Source: Echinometra lucunter (Eukaryota; Echinodermata; Echinoidea; Camarodonta; Echinometridae). Taken from it: a stretch of 64,000 nt of DNA. Numbering within the stretch: the stretch's first letter is position 1; each line of letters begins with the position of its first letter. Under the pieces are notes generated by a model. It searched no databases and was not told where the DNA came from. It saw only the letters and a list, made by a program, of their open reading frames with translations. Below are positions 13,697 to 26,593 of this stretch, in pieces. Made by a program: the position numbers and the translations under genes. The stretch spans positions 556,505 to 620,504 of the forward strand of contig JAPZVO010000022.1 in NCBI GenBank assembly GCA_029962745.1, written 5' to 3'.

Positions 13697-14474
13697 CTGT
13701 CGAAGAAGAAAAAAAGGGGTTGAATTTGTAAAATTGGGATAAGGGTTGATTAAAATAATCAAGTCCCAATGGCTTGTATTCACTTATGTTGAGCTTTTTT
13801 TCACAAAACTTGTCTTATCTGCAGGTGTGCTGATGTCCTATTTTACTAGCAGCTTTTTGGTTCTGGGAAAGGTTAATTTCAATTTGAAATTTTTTGTTTT
13901 TTAAGGGAATTAGGAAGAGAAAAATTCCTGGAAAAGTCTTGCTCTTCAAATGCCCTCATATGCAACATAACATAACAAATAGCTGAAGAGGTCAGGCTGA
14001 ACATTTGTGTTTGGTCCCATGTACTCATTTCTGTGTCCAGTGCAGGTGCCTTTGGAGAAAATTTATAAAAATGATACTGAAATTTGAGGATTCCAAAATC
14101 TCAACACTGGAGAGCTGTTGCTAAATTTGACTAGTCTACTTTTCCCATTTGCTTGGTGTCAAATTAATAAACACACTTTGTATTCTAGATGGGCTTGTGA
14201 TGACAAGTACCACCACACACTTGTGGGAAGAAAAAAAAACAAGTTGGGCTGACTGTATGACTTCCAACTTAAATTTGTATGCATTTAATTGTGAGCTTTT
14301 CTCATTCTCTTTACGGGAATTGATTTTCACTTTGGTACATTGTAGATTAATGTCTTTCTAAAAGAACAGTTCCGTGACAGCAATTCAAACCCCTCATCAT
14401 GTGGTTTACAGTTTGAGGCTTTACCCATTCAAAAACTACACCTAACAAATTTTAGTGCTTAAACTTTGACTCAC

Positions 14475-14631
14475 CTCCTGTAGCCCAGCTGTCTACAGAC
14501 GACATGGCCATCATTCACATCCCACTCATCATCACACACTAATCCCCACTTTCCACGGTATTTAACTTCAACGCGACCTTCATTGGGGGCAGTTCCATTG
14601 ACGATTCGAACCTCAAATTCTTCTAAAATAC
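14475..14631 (-). CDS. SRCR domain 2, N-terminal half
   Basis: The exon reads ILEEFEVRIVNGTAPNEG, RVEVKYRGKWGLVCDDEW, then HVVCRQLGYR. VRIVNG, WGLVCDD and VVCRQLGY are textbook SRCR motifs. It is phase 1 to 2 with a TTTGTGTAG acceptor and a GTGAGTCA donor, the same internal intron position as SRCR 1. This supports common ancestry of the two SRCR modules in the gene. Confidence 0.92.
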
Positions 14632-15289
14632 CTACACAAAATATGTAAATGATTCAGATAATAAAAGGAGAGGAAGAAAGTAGCAGGGAAAAATTGCAGA
14701 AAGGTCCATGGGTCTGCCAAGTTCTGGTTAGCACACCCCCCCCCCCCCCCCGAAAAAGGAGCAAGCAGAAAATTAATCAAATTAATATTCATATTTTTTA
14801 TAATTCATAATTCTTTACTTTTAAGCAACAGGAGTATCATGGCATGGATGATTTTCAAAACAAAAGTAATAATATTTCAGGAGGATATTAATTCTACCAA
14901 AGTGTCCCTGGTGATAAACATACATATTATTATCAAATTAACATTTAATAATAAAAAATCTAAAAACATGAAAAATCACTCACTATGACAACTGACCAAA
15001 TTTTTGTTTCTGATATCCTACTCAAATAACCTACATGTACATGGGACAAACATTTTTTTTATCAAACATACTTTTGGTAAGTTAGTGTATATGTCCTCAT
15101 ATAGCAAATTGCATGTTAAACATAGATACACTGTACAAATACATAATTACACAGGAGCAGTATGGGATTTAGAAGTGGATGGCTTCAAAAGGGCATGGGT
15201 ACAAGACAAAGGAGAAAATTAAATATATCAAAATATGCAAGAAACGCTTACTGTGATAACAATTTTTTTTCTTTCATGCTGATACGTAC

Positions 15290-15412
15290 CACAGTTTGAT
15301 TCATCCGTGAAATCTCCACAATCATTATCACCATCACAAAGCCAATCGTTGGGAATACAACGTCCGGATGGGCAAGGATGATATTCAATGCCATTGGCAT
15401 TGGTGCAATCAG
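15290..15412 (-). CDS. LDL-receptor class A domain 2
   Basis: A complete LDLa repeat sits in one phase 1 to 1 exon: [40 protein letters not shown]. Six cysteines are present, with the calcium-cage acidic residues D, D, D and E near the end. The loop between Cys 1 and Cys 2 is longer than usual. The acceptor is CCTGATAG and the donor GTACGTAT. Confidence 0.92.
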
Positions 15413-16060
15413 CTATCAGGAAAATGGGGGAAAAAGTTTTAAATAAATCCTAAGAGAAATTACAACGATAATGAAAGTAAATATTTAACATATTTCAATT
15501 CAATTTTCTTTGCACCATCATCATGCCTTCTAGCTATTACCTTCGAGATATCATGATGACCAGACCGAAATCCCACAAACATTACATAACTTGACCTCTA
15601 TCTGGATGGAATGATTTTTGACTGTGTAGACCAGTCCAAAAGAACAGACTAATCAGATTAATACCGATTTCATGACGGTCCCTCTTCATGGTATATAGTT
15701 ATACATATAAATCTCTTTCCCCATTCCCTACGGTGCCATTTCACAATCTAGATCTACTACTGCTAATATTTGTCAGCAAAAATCACACCAAAAAAACATT
15801 ACTTTATCCAGGTTTTTTTCAGTGCCTTTTTAATAAGTTATCCGATTTGTCATTTGTCAAATCACAAAAACGGGAAAATGTCTGTATTTATGACCTTATA
15901 AATTACCTTGCTACATGTGCCTACTCATCAATATTTTATCACATTTCTTTTCACACATAAAATTATTTACATGTACATTTGATGACTTTCAGCGCATCAT
16001 ATTCGTCTTCACAAAGAGAAAGCATTTCTTCCAAACTTTGTTTAATCCGTCATATCTTAC

Positions 16061-16312
16061 TTGTCTGTGATATTCTCTCGTAGTGGGTAACACCCTGGCG
16101 GCTGAAAAGCCTTCCGTTTTGTGATCGACTGACGTTAAATAGGCTACATGATCTTTCGGCCACAATGTAGTCAAAAGATCGACAGACAAAGGTCATGGCC
16201 GAGACACAGAACCGTGCACACTCATCAGCGGTTTTCTCCATGTAGACTACAGAGGGCTCCCTGTTTGGGAGGTATTTGTTGGCCATGACTGTGAAGTCAT
16301 CCATTGGGTCAG
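16061..16312 (-). CDS. PAN/Apple domain 3
   Basis: This phase 1 to 1 exon reads DPMDDFTVMANKYLP, then ECARFCVSAMTFVCRSFDY, RSCSLFNVSR and GVTHYERISQT. It has the four PAN cysteines and the FVCRSFDY motif, closest in style to PAN 1 (FVCRSFEY). The acceptor is ATTCTTAG and the donor GTAAGATA. It lies between LDLa 1 and LDLa 2, with a 5.9-kb repeat-filled intron upstream. Confidence 0.9.
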
Positions 16313-16497
16313 CTAAGAATGAACAAAGAAAAAACAAAATTACAGCACTTCTAAAAAAAATATTCTTTTATAAAATGCTCTCCCACATAGATATATTGAA
16401 TCTACGACAAGCATAATGGCAATTATCCTTTTTTCTTTTTAGAAATTAGAATAGAAAGAAACTAGATAAATACTCGACCATGCGCGGTAGAAATTTA

Positions 16498-17067
16498 TGC
16501 CTCCGCAATTGCCAGATCGGAAATATATGGCACATTTATGTTGATTTTTTTATTTTCATGTATAAAATGACATCTTTGACCTTGTGAACCCCAAAACTAA
16601 TGAGATAATTATGAGACTTCCCTATGCATACATGAGTCAAGTTTGGAGATGAACCGTCACAGAGTTGTTAAGTTATCGCAAGAACAAGCAATTTTCATGT
16701 ATATAATGACCTCTTTGACCTTTGACCTTTGACCTTTAACCTTGAGACCCAAAAATCTAATCATATCATTGTCCTTCCCATGTGCATACATGTGCCAAGT
16801 ATGAAGCTGCTCTGTCAAATGGTTGAGTTATAGCGAGAATGGACCATTTCTATGTACATAATAACCTCTGTGACCATTGACCTTTGACCCTGAGACCACA
16901 AAATCTAATTAGATCATTGTCTCTCCTATATGCATACACGAGCCAAGTTTCAAGTTGATCCGTCAAACGTTCTTAAGTTATCGCAAGAACAAAAAACGGG
17001 ACGAACGGATGACCCGAAAACAAAATGCCCCCGGCAACTACCTACGGTGGGCGGAGCGGCCGAGGCA
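16498..17067. mobile_element. TA-flanked element with GACCTTTGACC repeats
   Basis: Inverted ends TGCCTCCGC and a GGCCGAGGCA-like right end are flanked by TA. Three diverged internal units each carry TTTGACC runs and GTTAAGTTATCGCAAGAAC. No coding frame was seen. Confidence 0.65.
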
Positions 17068-17751
17068 TAAAAACATTGCTACAAAATGAACAGTCAGTGC
17101 ACCTCCATAAACCACAAAAACGAAACGAAAAATAGAGTAAATCACTTTTGGAAGAAGAGTTCAAGAAATCTTTCCAAGAATAATTTGCCAGATGTAACTG
17201 TACATGGCACATCATAGGGAAATCAAATCCACCATGAACATCTAAAACTGTTTGAAGACATCCCCCCTCCCCAACATTTGGGGATTCAAGTTTTTTTTAT
17301 GAAACCACTAAATTTGCCACATACTCTGACAATATTGTGTTTTGAGGCTGTTAACTATTTGACATTTTGCAGTTCAAATGGGTTCTATCACCAACAGCCT
17401 CTTATTCAAACATGGGGAAATGGTAAAAATTCTCCTCTATTTGTCAAGAAAACAGGCAGTGTTTGCAATGAAAGCAATCTGAAGACATTAAGTTAAACAT
17501 AAAATGGTGACACAAGATTACAAGGTCATTTGTCTAGAGCTGTTACTGAACTGCCGAACCGAACAGAAGTTTGCCGAACATGGCAATTCCGAACAGGACC
17601 GAACCGAACCGAACTCAAAGGCCTGGTTTGGGAGTTCGATGTTTTTAACACAGGATCATTAATTTGGCCCTCAGCGAGGACCTTGTCCTGAATTCATTAT
17701 GCTTAATTGGAGATACACCCTGACTTTATTAAACAAGGCAAACGCCAAGCG

Positions 17752-18851
17752 TTGTCTCGCCTGCATATTGCAGTCATGAAGAGACTGCATGACAAAACTA
17801 TGCTATATGACTTCTGAGGCTGTCAGCAGTTTAGGGGGTGAATTGTGGTTCTGACAGTTTACATATGCAATAATGGTATAGGCCTACTTTATCCCTAGGA
17901 AATCAGATAACACTAAGAATGCTGTTAATACTATGAAGCTATAATTATTTCCATGCAAGTAAGGAAATGAATGTTAGTGAAAAAGAATGTAACTGATAAT
18001 AATGTGAGTAAAATTGTAAAATTAAATTAATTATTAAGGTGTTATGGCAAACTTATTGTTTGAAAAATGGAGGAAAGGTTGTGCTTTAACCTTAATCAAA
18101 TTCAATTCACATTCAAACTTGACCTGCACCTTCAAGAGATGGACCTCTGGTATGAATTTGGTGATTCCACGTCAAAGCTATAGAAAGTTATTAGGTGTAC
18201 AACATAGCACAGTGCCAGTTATGAAAAGTTCATTGACCTTTGACCTTTGACCTTAATCAAATTCAACTCACATTCGAACTTGACCTGCACCTTCAAGAGA
18301 TGGACCTCTCATATGAATTTGGCAATCCTACCTCGAAGGTATAGAAAGTTATTGTGTGTACAACATAGCACAGTGCCAGTCATGGAAAGTTCATTGACCT
18401 TTGACCTCTGACCTTATTCAAATTCAACTCATACTCAAACTTGACCTGTGCCTTCAAGAGATGTACCTCTGGTATAAATTTGGTGATCCCACCTTAAAGC
18501 TATAGAAAGTTATTGGGTGTACAACACAGCACAGTGCCAGTCATGGAAAGTTCATTGACCTTTGACCTTTGACCTTAATCAAATTCAACTCACATTCGAA
18601 CTTGACCTGCACCTTCAAGAGATGGACCTCTTGTATGAATTTGGCAATCCTACCTCGAAGGTATAAAAAGTTATTGTGTGTACAATATAGCACAGTGCCA
18701 GTCATGGAAAGTTCATTGACCTTTGACCTTATTCAAATTCGACTCATATTCGAACTTGACCTGCGCCTTCAAGAGATGGACCTCTGGTATGAATTTGGTG
18801 ATCCCACCTTAAAGCTATAGAAAGTTATTGGGTGTACAACACAATTGTTGA

Positions 18852-18892
<41 letters not shown>

Positions 18893-18955
18893 ATGCCTAC
18901 GCCGACACCGGAAATAGTGATACCTATGTCTCGCTCCGCTACGCAGGCGAGACAA
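17752..18955. mobile_element. Element with satellite interior, ends TTGTCTCGCCTGC
   Basis: Perfect 13-bp inverted ends (TTGTCTCGCCTGC and GCAGGCGAGACAA) enclose the 161-bp tandem array and a GACGCC microsatellite. A target duplication is not clear. Confidence 0.65.
18086..18840. repeat. 161-bp tandem array, about five units
   Basis: The word CAGTGCCAGT recurs at about 18211, 18372, 18532 and 18693, giving a period near 161 bp. Each unit has TTGACCTTTGACC, CTTCAAGAGATGGACCTC and AGAAAGTTATTG. Short frames across it are by-products of the repetition. Confidence 0.9.
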
Positions 18956-21273
18956 AAATTAATACATATATTTACTGGTGTAAGATTTCATGAAATTCAT
19001 GTTTTAAAATTTTTTCTTAAATAAAAAATAGAAAACCACTAAATACAGCTTGTGTCTCATCTCTCCTTTTATTCTGATAAATTTCACAATATTTGCCACC
19101 ATGAATTTTTAGTTGTTTTCCAAAAAAAATCATGTTAAAAGCTTGAAAATGTGCCCAAATATACTTAAGATTGTAATCGATTAACAATTGTAATTGATCA
19201 TAATACTAAATAAGAAAACACTGCATTTATTGATAATTTCTATTCATATTTTCATTCCTCTCCTTTATTTTTATTTTTTTTTCCTTCTGTTTTACTATTA
19301 ATCAGTATAATCTTTCTCTTTTGTTCAGAAAAGAAAATAAGTAACAAAGCATCATGAAATAAATTCATTAACTATTTTTTGGCAGTGACTGCCATTTGCT
19401 GTTAGAACAGAAACGGTTCTGGCAGTCATCCGATATCGATGCACACTTTTTTGTTTGTTTTGTAATAGCCTTTTAAAGATATTGTCGAACCCCGAGCCGA
19501 ATCAAAATTCAGAAAAAAATTGCCGAACTCTGCTATACCGAACCCGAATATATGGTGCTCAATTTGCAACACTACATGTACATTTGTCACTCTGCCTACA
19601 TGTACTTGAATAGCTATTGAGGTATTCCCATTTCCTTTCTGTCTCTGTAATACACAAAGGACTGAAAGAGATGTTTGTTCAATTTGTACTGCTCAAAGTA
19701 CAATACATGTAAGTGGAATCAAGAGTCATGCTGACTGGCATCAATTCATTGGAAGCATTTACTTAACACTCTATATTTAAAATTAAAAAAAACATTAAAA
19801 GAATAAATATAAATGAGGCTAGCTTTAGAATGACATTATTATTCAATGATGGGTTCTTTATTCACCACATATTCTTTTCATTGAATGAGAGCTGAAAGGG
19901 GAATACGAATGAGCTATAAAATGGTACAGTGCAGTGCCATGTCCTTCAAACTATGAAGACTATGATTTAAAAACAAAATCAAACCAATTCTCCCACTCTA
20001 TGAAATTGACTAAAATTCACATGTATGTAGTGAATTCATAGAAATAAAATTATAGTTATCCTAAAATAATGTTCTGCAAGGGAAAGAATTTACTGTAGCA
20101 TAAGAAATTGATCTTAACCAATTCACACGAGCACATACAATATGTCTGTAACAGACAATTGCTGAGGAAAGTGGTTTCAAGACTTTGCAAAAAAAAAAAA
20201 AAAAAAATCAGTTGTTTCATTTTTTGTTCAATGTATTTCAGAGGAAAGACCACCTCTTTGCAAGGTTCATCATGAAACACATGGAGTGTTGGATATTTAA
20301 ATCAATTTCAGTTTATCCACATGTATACACAAAGTATGAACAAAATTGAATACCTAACTTTTGCAATATAGAGTGTATTGGCAACATTTTGTTTTTTCTA
20401 CATATGGTGAAAAACGTGGTGCTAAAATAAGCTTTCCATGTCATAGCAGTCGAATCACTGATAAAATTGGATCAGAGCCAGAAATCTATTAATGGGTATA
20501 TAAGATACCGTATGCGAAGTAGCTATGGGAAGTGTTATTTTATGACATGACAAACTCAGCACAAACAGATTATCACCTATTAAAGGCTCATTTAGATACA
20601 AATCAGTACCAGTAAACCGTATCTGTGTGTTCTAAATGAAAAAAGCAAGTGATGTATAGTGGAACAACAAAGGTGGGCTATATATGCAAGACACAGAAAT
20701 AAGAATTACAATATGCTTCAAAAACCTACAGTTTTCTAAAAGCACTTGACTACTATGTGAACAACCTTTCCTAATGAGTGAAGTACATTCTTATGGGCTT
20801 TATGGCAACACTTCACTGAAGTGCTCTTATCATAGTCAATTCTACTCTTAACATTCTATGAGGGATACTGTAAAATAAAACAGTCACCAGACGAATCGAT
20901 ACCAAACAATTCTCTGAATGAGGGGAACACGTGCTATAAGACATGTAATTTTAAAAGCATGTCAGCACAAGGTAAACTCATCACCTCAGAAGCAAAAAAA
21001 GTACTAGTAAGATTGGGCCACTGCATGAATTTCTTCAAAGCAGATACTTAAATACTTGTATAACAAAGCAACAAAGCATTACTAGTAATGAGACAAACAT
21101 TTTAAAATCATTTAAAAACAAAGGGTTTATGTACTATGGAAGAAGTTTATCACAAAAATATAACAGTCTGCAAAACAAGTACATCAAGATCAATGAGAGA
21201 AGTAGATTCTATATAAACACTTCCAAGAGTTGTATTACAGTCAATGCATATAAAAGCTCAGGGACATTGTCAG

Positions 21274-21518
21274 TAGGAGCATTCACACACAAGGTAAACA
21301 GTGAGACTCAAAAATCAATTTTCTTATTGCGATTAGAATTTTGATTTTATTTGGTGTGTGGACAGAATAATCTCACAAATAATCGCAATTCTAATCGTGA
21401 TCCAACTCGCAGTAAGGAGTGCGATTTTTCAGAATAATCATGATTATTTGCCGTGCGTTGTGTGTGTGAACGGAATCAAAATTCTAATTTCAATTCCTCT
21501 TGTGTATGAATGCACCTA
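21274..21518. mobile_element. MITE with ends TAGGAGCATTCACACAC
   Basis: The left end TAGGAGCATTCACACACAAG is inverse to the right end CTTGTGTATGAATGCACCTA. The 245-bp interior has ATTCTAAT and AATCGCAATT words in both orientations. Confidence 0.75.
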
Positions 21519-22234
21519 TTGTACCTTGTAGATGTAAAAATTCTTGTTAAATAAATACCAGTCATTCCTGGCGCTCTATGTGGGCTATTGTTTGCACACA
21601 ATGCCACATGTCACCATGGATCTGTGAAGTTGATAAGCTTTTTAACTTGAGTCAACAAGATCAACAGTGGACTATTACAATACAAACAAAAGACCAGTGT
21701 AAACTAAACAGGACTGCCACTTGTTCAAAGTAAATATTTCAAGGAAAAAAAGGCAATTCTTCACTTACTACCAAAATGGCAGAGATATGATCTTACTGTA
21801 CATGTAGACTAATGTACAAAGGGGATATCATTACCATGGAAACAAATAAAAAAACAGAAAAATGAACAGTAGCTGCAGGCTAGATGGGAATGCCATGTGT
21901 TCAAAGCATATGTTTTGAATGAGTCTGTGTATTTTGTGTACTTTGAATGCAAAGCTTGTTGCATACCTTGGACAAAAACATTCACATGTCCCAGTAAGGT
22001 ACTTGTAGAAATACTAACAAGAAATCCATATTTACCCCAAATTATTCTCTGAGCACAGATAAAAATGAATGATTTTAAAAAAAAAATTAAAACATGGATT
22101 CCCTGACCTACCTGTGACTTTCATGCTACTTTTGTAATAAATACAAATTACCAAGATAAAAGTAAAATTATGAAACTGTCTACAAGGCGTAAAAAATAGG
22201 AATGTGTATAAAAATAAATTTGCAAGAGACGTAC

Positions 22235-22311
22235 GGCATCCATTTTCATCACTGCCATCTGTACAGTCATTTTGTCCATTGCACTGGAGCCTTTCAGGTA
22301 CACAAGAAACA
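22235..22311 (-). CDS. LDL-receptor class A domain 1, C-terminal part
   Basis: The exon reads VSCVPERLQCNGQNDCTDG followed by SDENGC. The C-x-D-G-S-D-E signature carries the calcium-binding acidic residues. It is phase 2 to 1, with a TTTGATTCAG acceptor and a GTACGTCT donor. Together with the upstream part it gives the normal six cysteines, with a six-residue C2 to C3 loop. Confidence 0.87.
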
Positions 22312-24479
22312 CTGAATCAAAGAAAAAATACATGAAAGAAGGATGTAGCAAAGAAAATAATAATCAAAAGATGATTCGACTCTATGAAATCTGGTTGAAA
22401 AATGAGCCATCATTACAGTCTCTAATATGGAAGTACATAAAACAGAGATAGAAACAAGTTTTATCAAATATTTACAGGTAAGACTGAAAATTTCTTCCAT
22501 TACCATTAACTATATACAGTACAAATACTAAAAAATGACATGAAAGGGAATATGTTTGTTTTCAGCTGTCACACATACAAACATACAGGCATCATATTTT
22601 TCATTGACTCATTCAAGACTGTGTAACGTAAGCAAAATTTAATCTTCAAAGAAGGAATGCGTCCCTTCATCTTTGATTGCACTTTACTCTTTCACAGCTA
22701 CCTAAATGTATGAATGACTGTACTAAACCAGAGGCTAGACTGTATGATCACTTTAAAATCAATGTCACCCACAAGCCTTTATCGATCATGACAGCATTAT
22801 GATAATAATCTAATCGACCCATAAAGGCAGTTGCTACTGTGGTAGGACGGAGATCGGTATTGAATTAACATTGTTTGAGATGAAGATGAAAAGATATGGC
22901 TATATAATCAGAGGTATTTGTTGCTATTGTTGGGGCATGTGACTGACCACAATCAGAAATAGGTGAACACTAACCGCTTTAGAATTGTACGTGTACCGCT
23001 CGATAAAATAACTAAAGGTGATGTACTCTAACGAACATAATGCAGTTTATGTACAATGCATGCTAGTTCATTACAATGTATTCATTGGGAACTCTGTATG
23101 CATTTCATACCTATTTATAAATCAGGCATGAGTCTCTACATGTGAAAATCTGGGGGAAAAGAATTTTATGAAAAAGTGCCAAGCAGGTCTGACAGAATAA
23201 AGAGTAAATGTCAAATGGCAAATATATGCCTCTATATGACAACATAAATACTTAATCCTTTTGGTGTTTCTGTAAGTTTCCTTCCACAAAACTAATCACT
23301 TGTACAAAAAGTATTTGTAGGAATCAGGGTAAAAAATACCTGGGGGCGACGGGTGATTTTGCCCTCGGCGGAGTTTATTTGTAAATAGCCCCTAAACTTC
23401 TTAAAACCCAATTCTTTGGGGCGACCATTTCCTTCAGAATTGCCTTCGCCTCAGCTCCAAAAATAAGCAAGAAATTCGCGAATAGTGATCTAGGAGCAGC
23501 AGAATTAACATGTAAGGAGACCACTGGGATATCAGCAATTCAGCATAGCTCCCTTAGGCCTAGAAAGAGCTCCTGTAAAGTTGTCCATGGGAGCTATTTT
23601 GTTCAGAGAATAGCTCTCGTAGGAAAAAAAGTATTTTTTTACCCTTGTACAAGTACATCTGAATGAGGAGCTTGCAATTCCATTTTCAAATGTAATGTTT
23701 TTATGATCATGACCATACAAAACATTGTCAATTGATAGGAAGTCCAAATAGAGTCAGGTGTGTTATCAATTACAAAGAGAATTAAAGCAACTGTGGGAGG
23801 ATGAATATAGTGGGAATCATTGATGGAAAATTCTAATGATTTCAGTATCCTCCATTTAGAGTCAGAAGGACGTACGTTAATTATGTGTTAAATGATCTGA
23901 GTTAAAATCCTTTTTGCTCTGAGCAGACAATATGTTTTGATCTTGGTATCAAATCCCTTTTCTATACACCCAATCCCAGATTTATTTTGAGCTTCTTGTT
24001 CAAAGAGTTGAAAAAACGAGACTCAGCCTCACTCAAAAAACATCCTGAAAAGAAGTACAAACATGATCTGCTCAAAGGAAGTTGTTAGTACATTAATACA
24101 TGAGAGGAAAAAGACTCCATTTTAACAGTCTTTCACTTACTCAAAAAAAAAAAAAAAGAAAAATGATAATGTATTGACAAGGTAAAAAGAGACAAAATTT
24201 TTCAACAAATGTATTGAATAATGCATTTCCATGTACTAGAGGTTTCCTGAATAACAAACATTCTGATTTCTATACTGATACTTCAATTCTTTTTTCTTCC
24301 TAGCCTAATACTGTTTTGATGAAGTAGAGCCCTTCTCCCTGTCATTTATATTCAATTGTCAAGCTGTCATATCACGTAGTCTATACAGATGATGAATAGG
24401 GGATAAATGGCTTGGTGGTATGGCACAGTGAATATTGATTGGGACTGTGAACAGAGCATAGTCTTGATTTCAGACTCAC

Positions 24480-24534
24480 CTGCCTGAAGCACACTCAAAC
24501 TCAGCGGTTAAGCATGTTACAGATGGCTCAGGAG
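24480..24534 (-). CDS. LDL-receptor class A domain 1, N-terminal part
   Basis: This 55-nt exon encodes PEPSVTCLTAEFECASG, with Cys 1 and Cys 2 of an LDLa repeat and the FxC motif. It starts in phase 1 and ends in phase 2 at GTGAGTCT. The remaining four cysteines are in the exon at 22235-22311, whose single leading base restores the frame. A split LDLa repeat is less common than the single-exon form used for LDLa 2 and 3 in this gene. Confidence 0.82.
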
Positions 24535-25498
24535 CTGGAAATACAATAAAATATAAAGATAAAGCCAAGAAAGATATTGATCCTTTTTGAAAGTATAGTA
24601 TAATCCTTTATACTGATTCAGTGAAATGTTACAGAAACAATGGTGTTTACAAAAAGTATCAAAATAAAAAAACATGTTCCTCCACTCAAAGACACTGACT
24701 TGATAAAGCAAATGATTAAGATTTGAACTTTAAATTCTAACACAATACCTGTTATGGTCATAAATTTTTATCAAGCTTTCAAACATTTCAAATAATATAA
24801 GCATGATCATTTAATGCACATCCTGACCCATTAGAGCAGAATGCTTCTATGGCAGCAAGAAGTAGGAGGTTGGAAAAAAATATAAATACTCCACTTTTGA
24901 TTGTCACCAAATGAAACAGGTATCACACTAATGTCTGCACATTTTGAGGAATCTAATCTTGTCCAGTTAATATGGTGTACTAATTTTTCATGGTATGCCT
25001 TCTGAAAATCTACTGACAGTTTTGCTTTGAACATTTTATCACATTTGTTCCTCTTGACAAATTAAGATCACTAAAATATTTGCATATTATAAAGTCATAA
25101 TTCCAAACACAACAATTATAAATGAACACCAAAGCCATCATTGCTGACAACATTTGCGACTTAAATTCATATTTGATCCAATATTAAAATCAATAGCATC
25201 ATTACAAATTCAAGCCATTATTTCATGAGCCCCATTTGAAGAAATATGTTTAACTAATTCCAATAAATTTGCAAGCTTCAGTAAGAGAAAAAATTGGGTT
25301 TTTGGAAATGTTATATATGAACAATGTCAAAGAGGTGTAAAAAATTTTGCTTTAAACCTACCTGTCAGCTCGGAGAACCTTACTCTGACAATTCAAGTAG
25401 AGGGAAAGAGGAGTAGACAAAGGAGAATATTCGGGATAAATAGTCTGCAGAAGACGGGGAGGAGAGAGTGCAAGACAGAGAGAATAAATGTAGCTTAC

Positions 25499-25747
25499 CT
25501 GTAGGAGGGGGCGAGGACAGTGACCCATACACCTCCACCTCACAGAGCGCAAGGTAGTCTTTTCGGGGAGAGCCAATATGGACATACCTCCCTCTGATGG
25601 GGGAGGGGCATTCGATTGTGATGCGTTTGTGAGGGGTGAGGTGAGCAGCATTGGTCATGGCGCGGTTTATTCTACCACAGATAGTGCGTGTGGATGGGTC
25701 TGTAGCAGAAGAGCCGATGGTGATTGACGCTCCACGCAGTCTCTCTC
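25499..25747 (-). CDS. Fucolectin-type F5/8C (FTP) domain, last exon
   Basis: The exon reads GERLRGASITIGSSA, then RTICGRINRAM, RITIECPSPIRGRYVHI and YLALCEVEVYG, the terminal beta strands of an FTP domain. RGRYVHI and LALCEVEVYG match the conserved C-terminal strands. A short Ser/Pro spacer follows before LDLa 1. It is phase 1 to 1 with a CCTTGCAG acceptor and a GTAAGCTA donor. The intron on its high side contains a long CTT/CCT tract. Confidence 0.9.
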
Positions 25748-25975
25748 CTGCAAGGTGAGCAGAGGAGAGGAAGGTCATTGTGAATATCCTTTGCATTTGC
25801 AGACTTGCATTTACGATATTTTGTAGTACTTAGTTCAGAAATGAACATCACCATAATTATTCATCAGTATGATTTATTAAAATATCATTGAAGGGCCCTC
25901 TGGGAAACAGTGTCAATACTGAAGAGGCTTTCATGGATTAACATATTATATCTTTTCTCATCACATTATCATCAG

Positions 25976-26044
25976 TGAAAAAATTTCTTCTTCTTTTGTC
26001 TTCTCTCTTCTTCCTTTTCTCTTCTTTTTCTTCTTTCCTCTTTT

Positions 26045-26076
<32 letters not shown>

Positions 26077-26271
26077 TTCTTCTTCTTCTTCTCCTCCTCC
26101 TCCTCCTTCTACTTCTTCTTCTTCTCCTTCTTCTACTTCTTCTCCTCATCCTCCTCCTTATTTCTTCTTCTTCCTCCTCTTCTTCTGCTTGTCTTCTTCT
26201 CCTCCTCCTCCTCCTTCTTCTTCTTCTTCTTCTCCTTCTTCTACTTCTTCTCCTTCTTCTTCCTCCTTCAT
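25976..26271. repeat. CTT/CCT trinucleotide tract
   Basis: About 300 bases of CTT and CCT triplets lie in the intron between the middle and last FTP exons. It would be a GAA/AGG purine tract in the transcript, placed about 230 bp upstream of the last FTP exon's acceptor. Confidence 0.95.
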
Positions 26272-26315
26272 TAGAGTTATCATTGTCATCATCATCAGCT
26301 CAGCTTTAATACTAC

Positions 26316-26402
26316 CTTGTACATCCTTATTGACAATGACTACTCTTGTAACATCATAGGTTGCTTCCAGATCGACATACCACCAGGAATCTGCCCTATG
26401 CT
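26316..26402 (-). CDS. Fucolectin-type F5/8C (FTP) domain, middle exon
   Basis: This 87-nt phase 1 to 1 exon reads HRADSWWYVDLEATYDV, then TRVVIVNKDVQ. The WWYVDL strand is the strongest FTP signature. At the position where fucolectins carry an Arg and an adjacent Cys-Cys pair before GER, this protein has Lys, and Val-Gln instead of the cysteine pair. That suggests a changed or lost fucose site, judged from my knowledge of the family rather than an alignment. Confidence 0.88.
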
Positions 26403-26593
26403 CTGCAAAAGGAATATTGAAAAGTACATGAAAGTGAGATAGAGTCTGAGGAAACCAGGAATGGACAAGTCTTGAAATTCAAATTCATAAAAATTCTTAA
26501 AGAAATATGATGTTTCAATTCAAATAGTAAATGAAACTTCAATCTATAACTTTGATAATTTTTCTCTACTCAACACTTCCCTATTCACTTCTA

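Larger units (their letters stand above)
16313..22234 (-). other. Intron between LDLa 1 and PAN 3
   Basis: This 5.9-kb intron contains the TA-flanked element (16498-17067), CCGAAC-rich ends (17555-17620, 19487-19550) around the satellite element (17752-18955), and a MITE (21274-21518). The rest is AT-rich with no recognised feature. Confidence 0.75.

Noticed and set aside
18044..18820. Two similar frames containing LIKFNSHSNLTCTFKRW
   Set aside because: They are chance openings in the 161-bp satellite; the unit length is not a multiple of three.
25358..25380. Donor-like GTAGGT after GAGCTGACAG on the minus strand
   Set aside because: No open exon of matching phase precedes it, and the LDLa 1 exon already joins the FTP exon in frame.
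25961..26274. Arg-rich and Phe/Ser-rich frames
   Set aside because: They are translations of the CTT/CCT tract with no other content.
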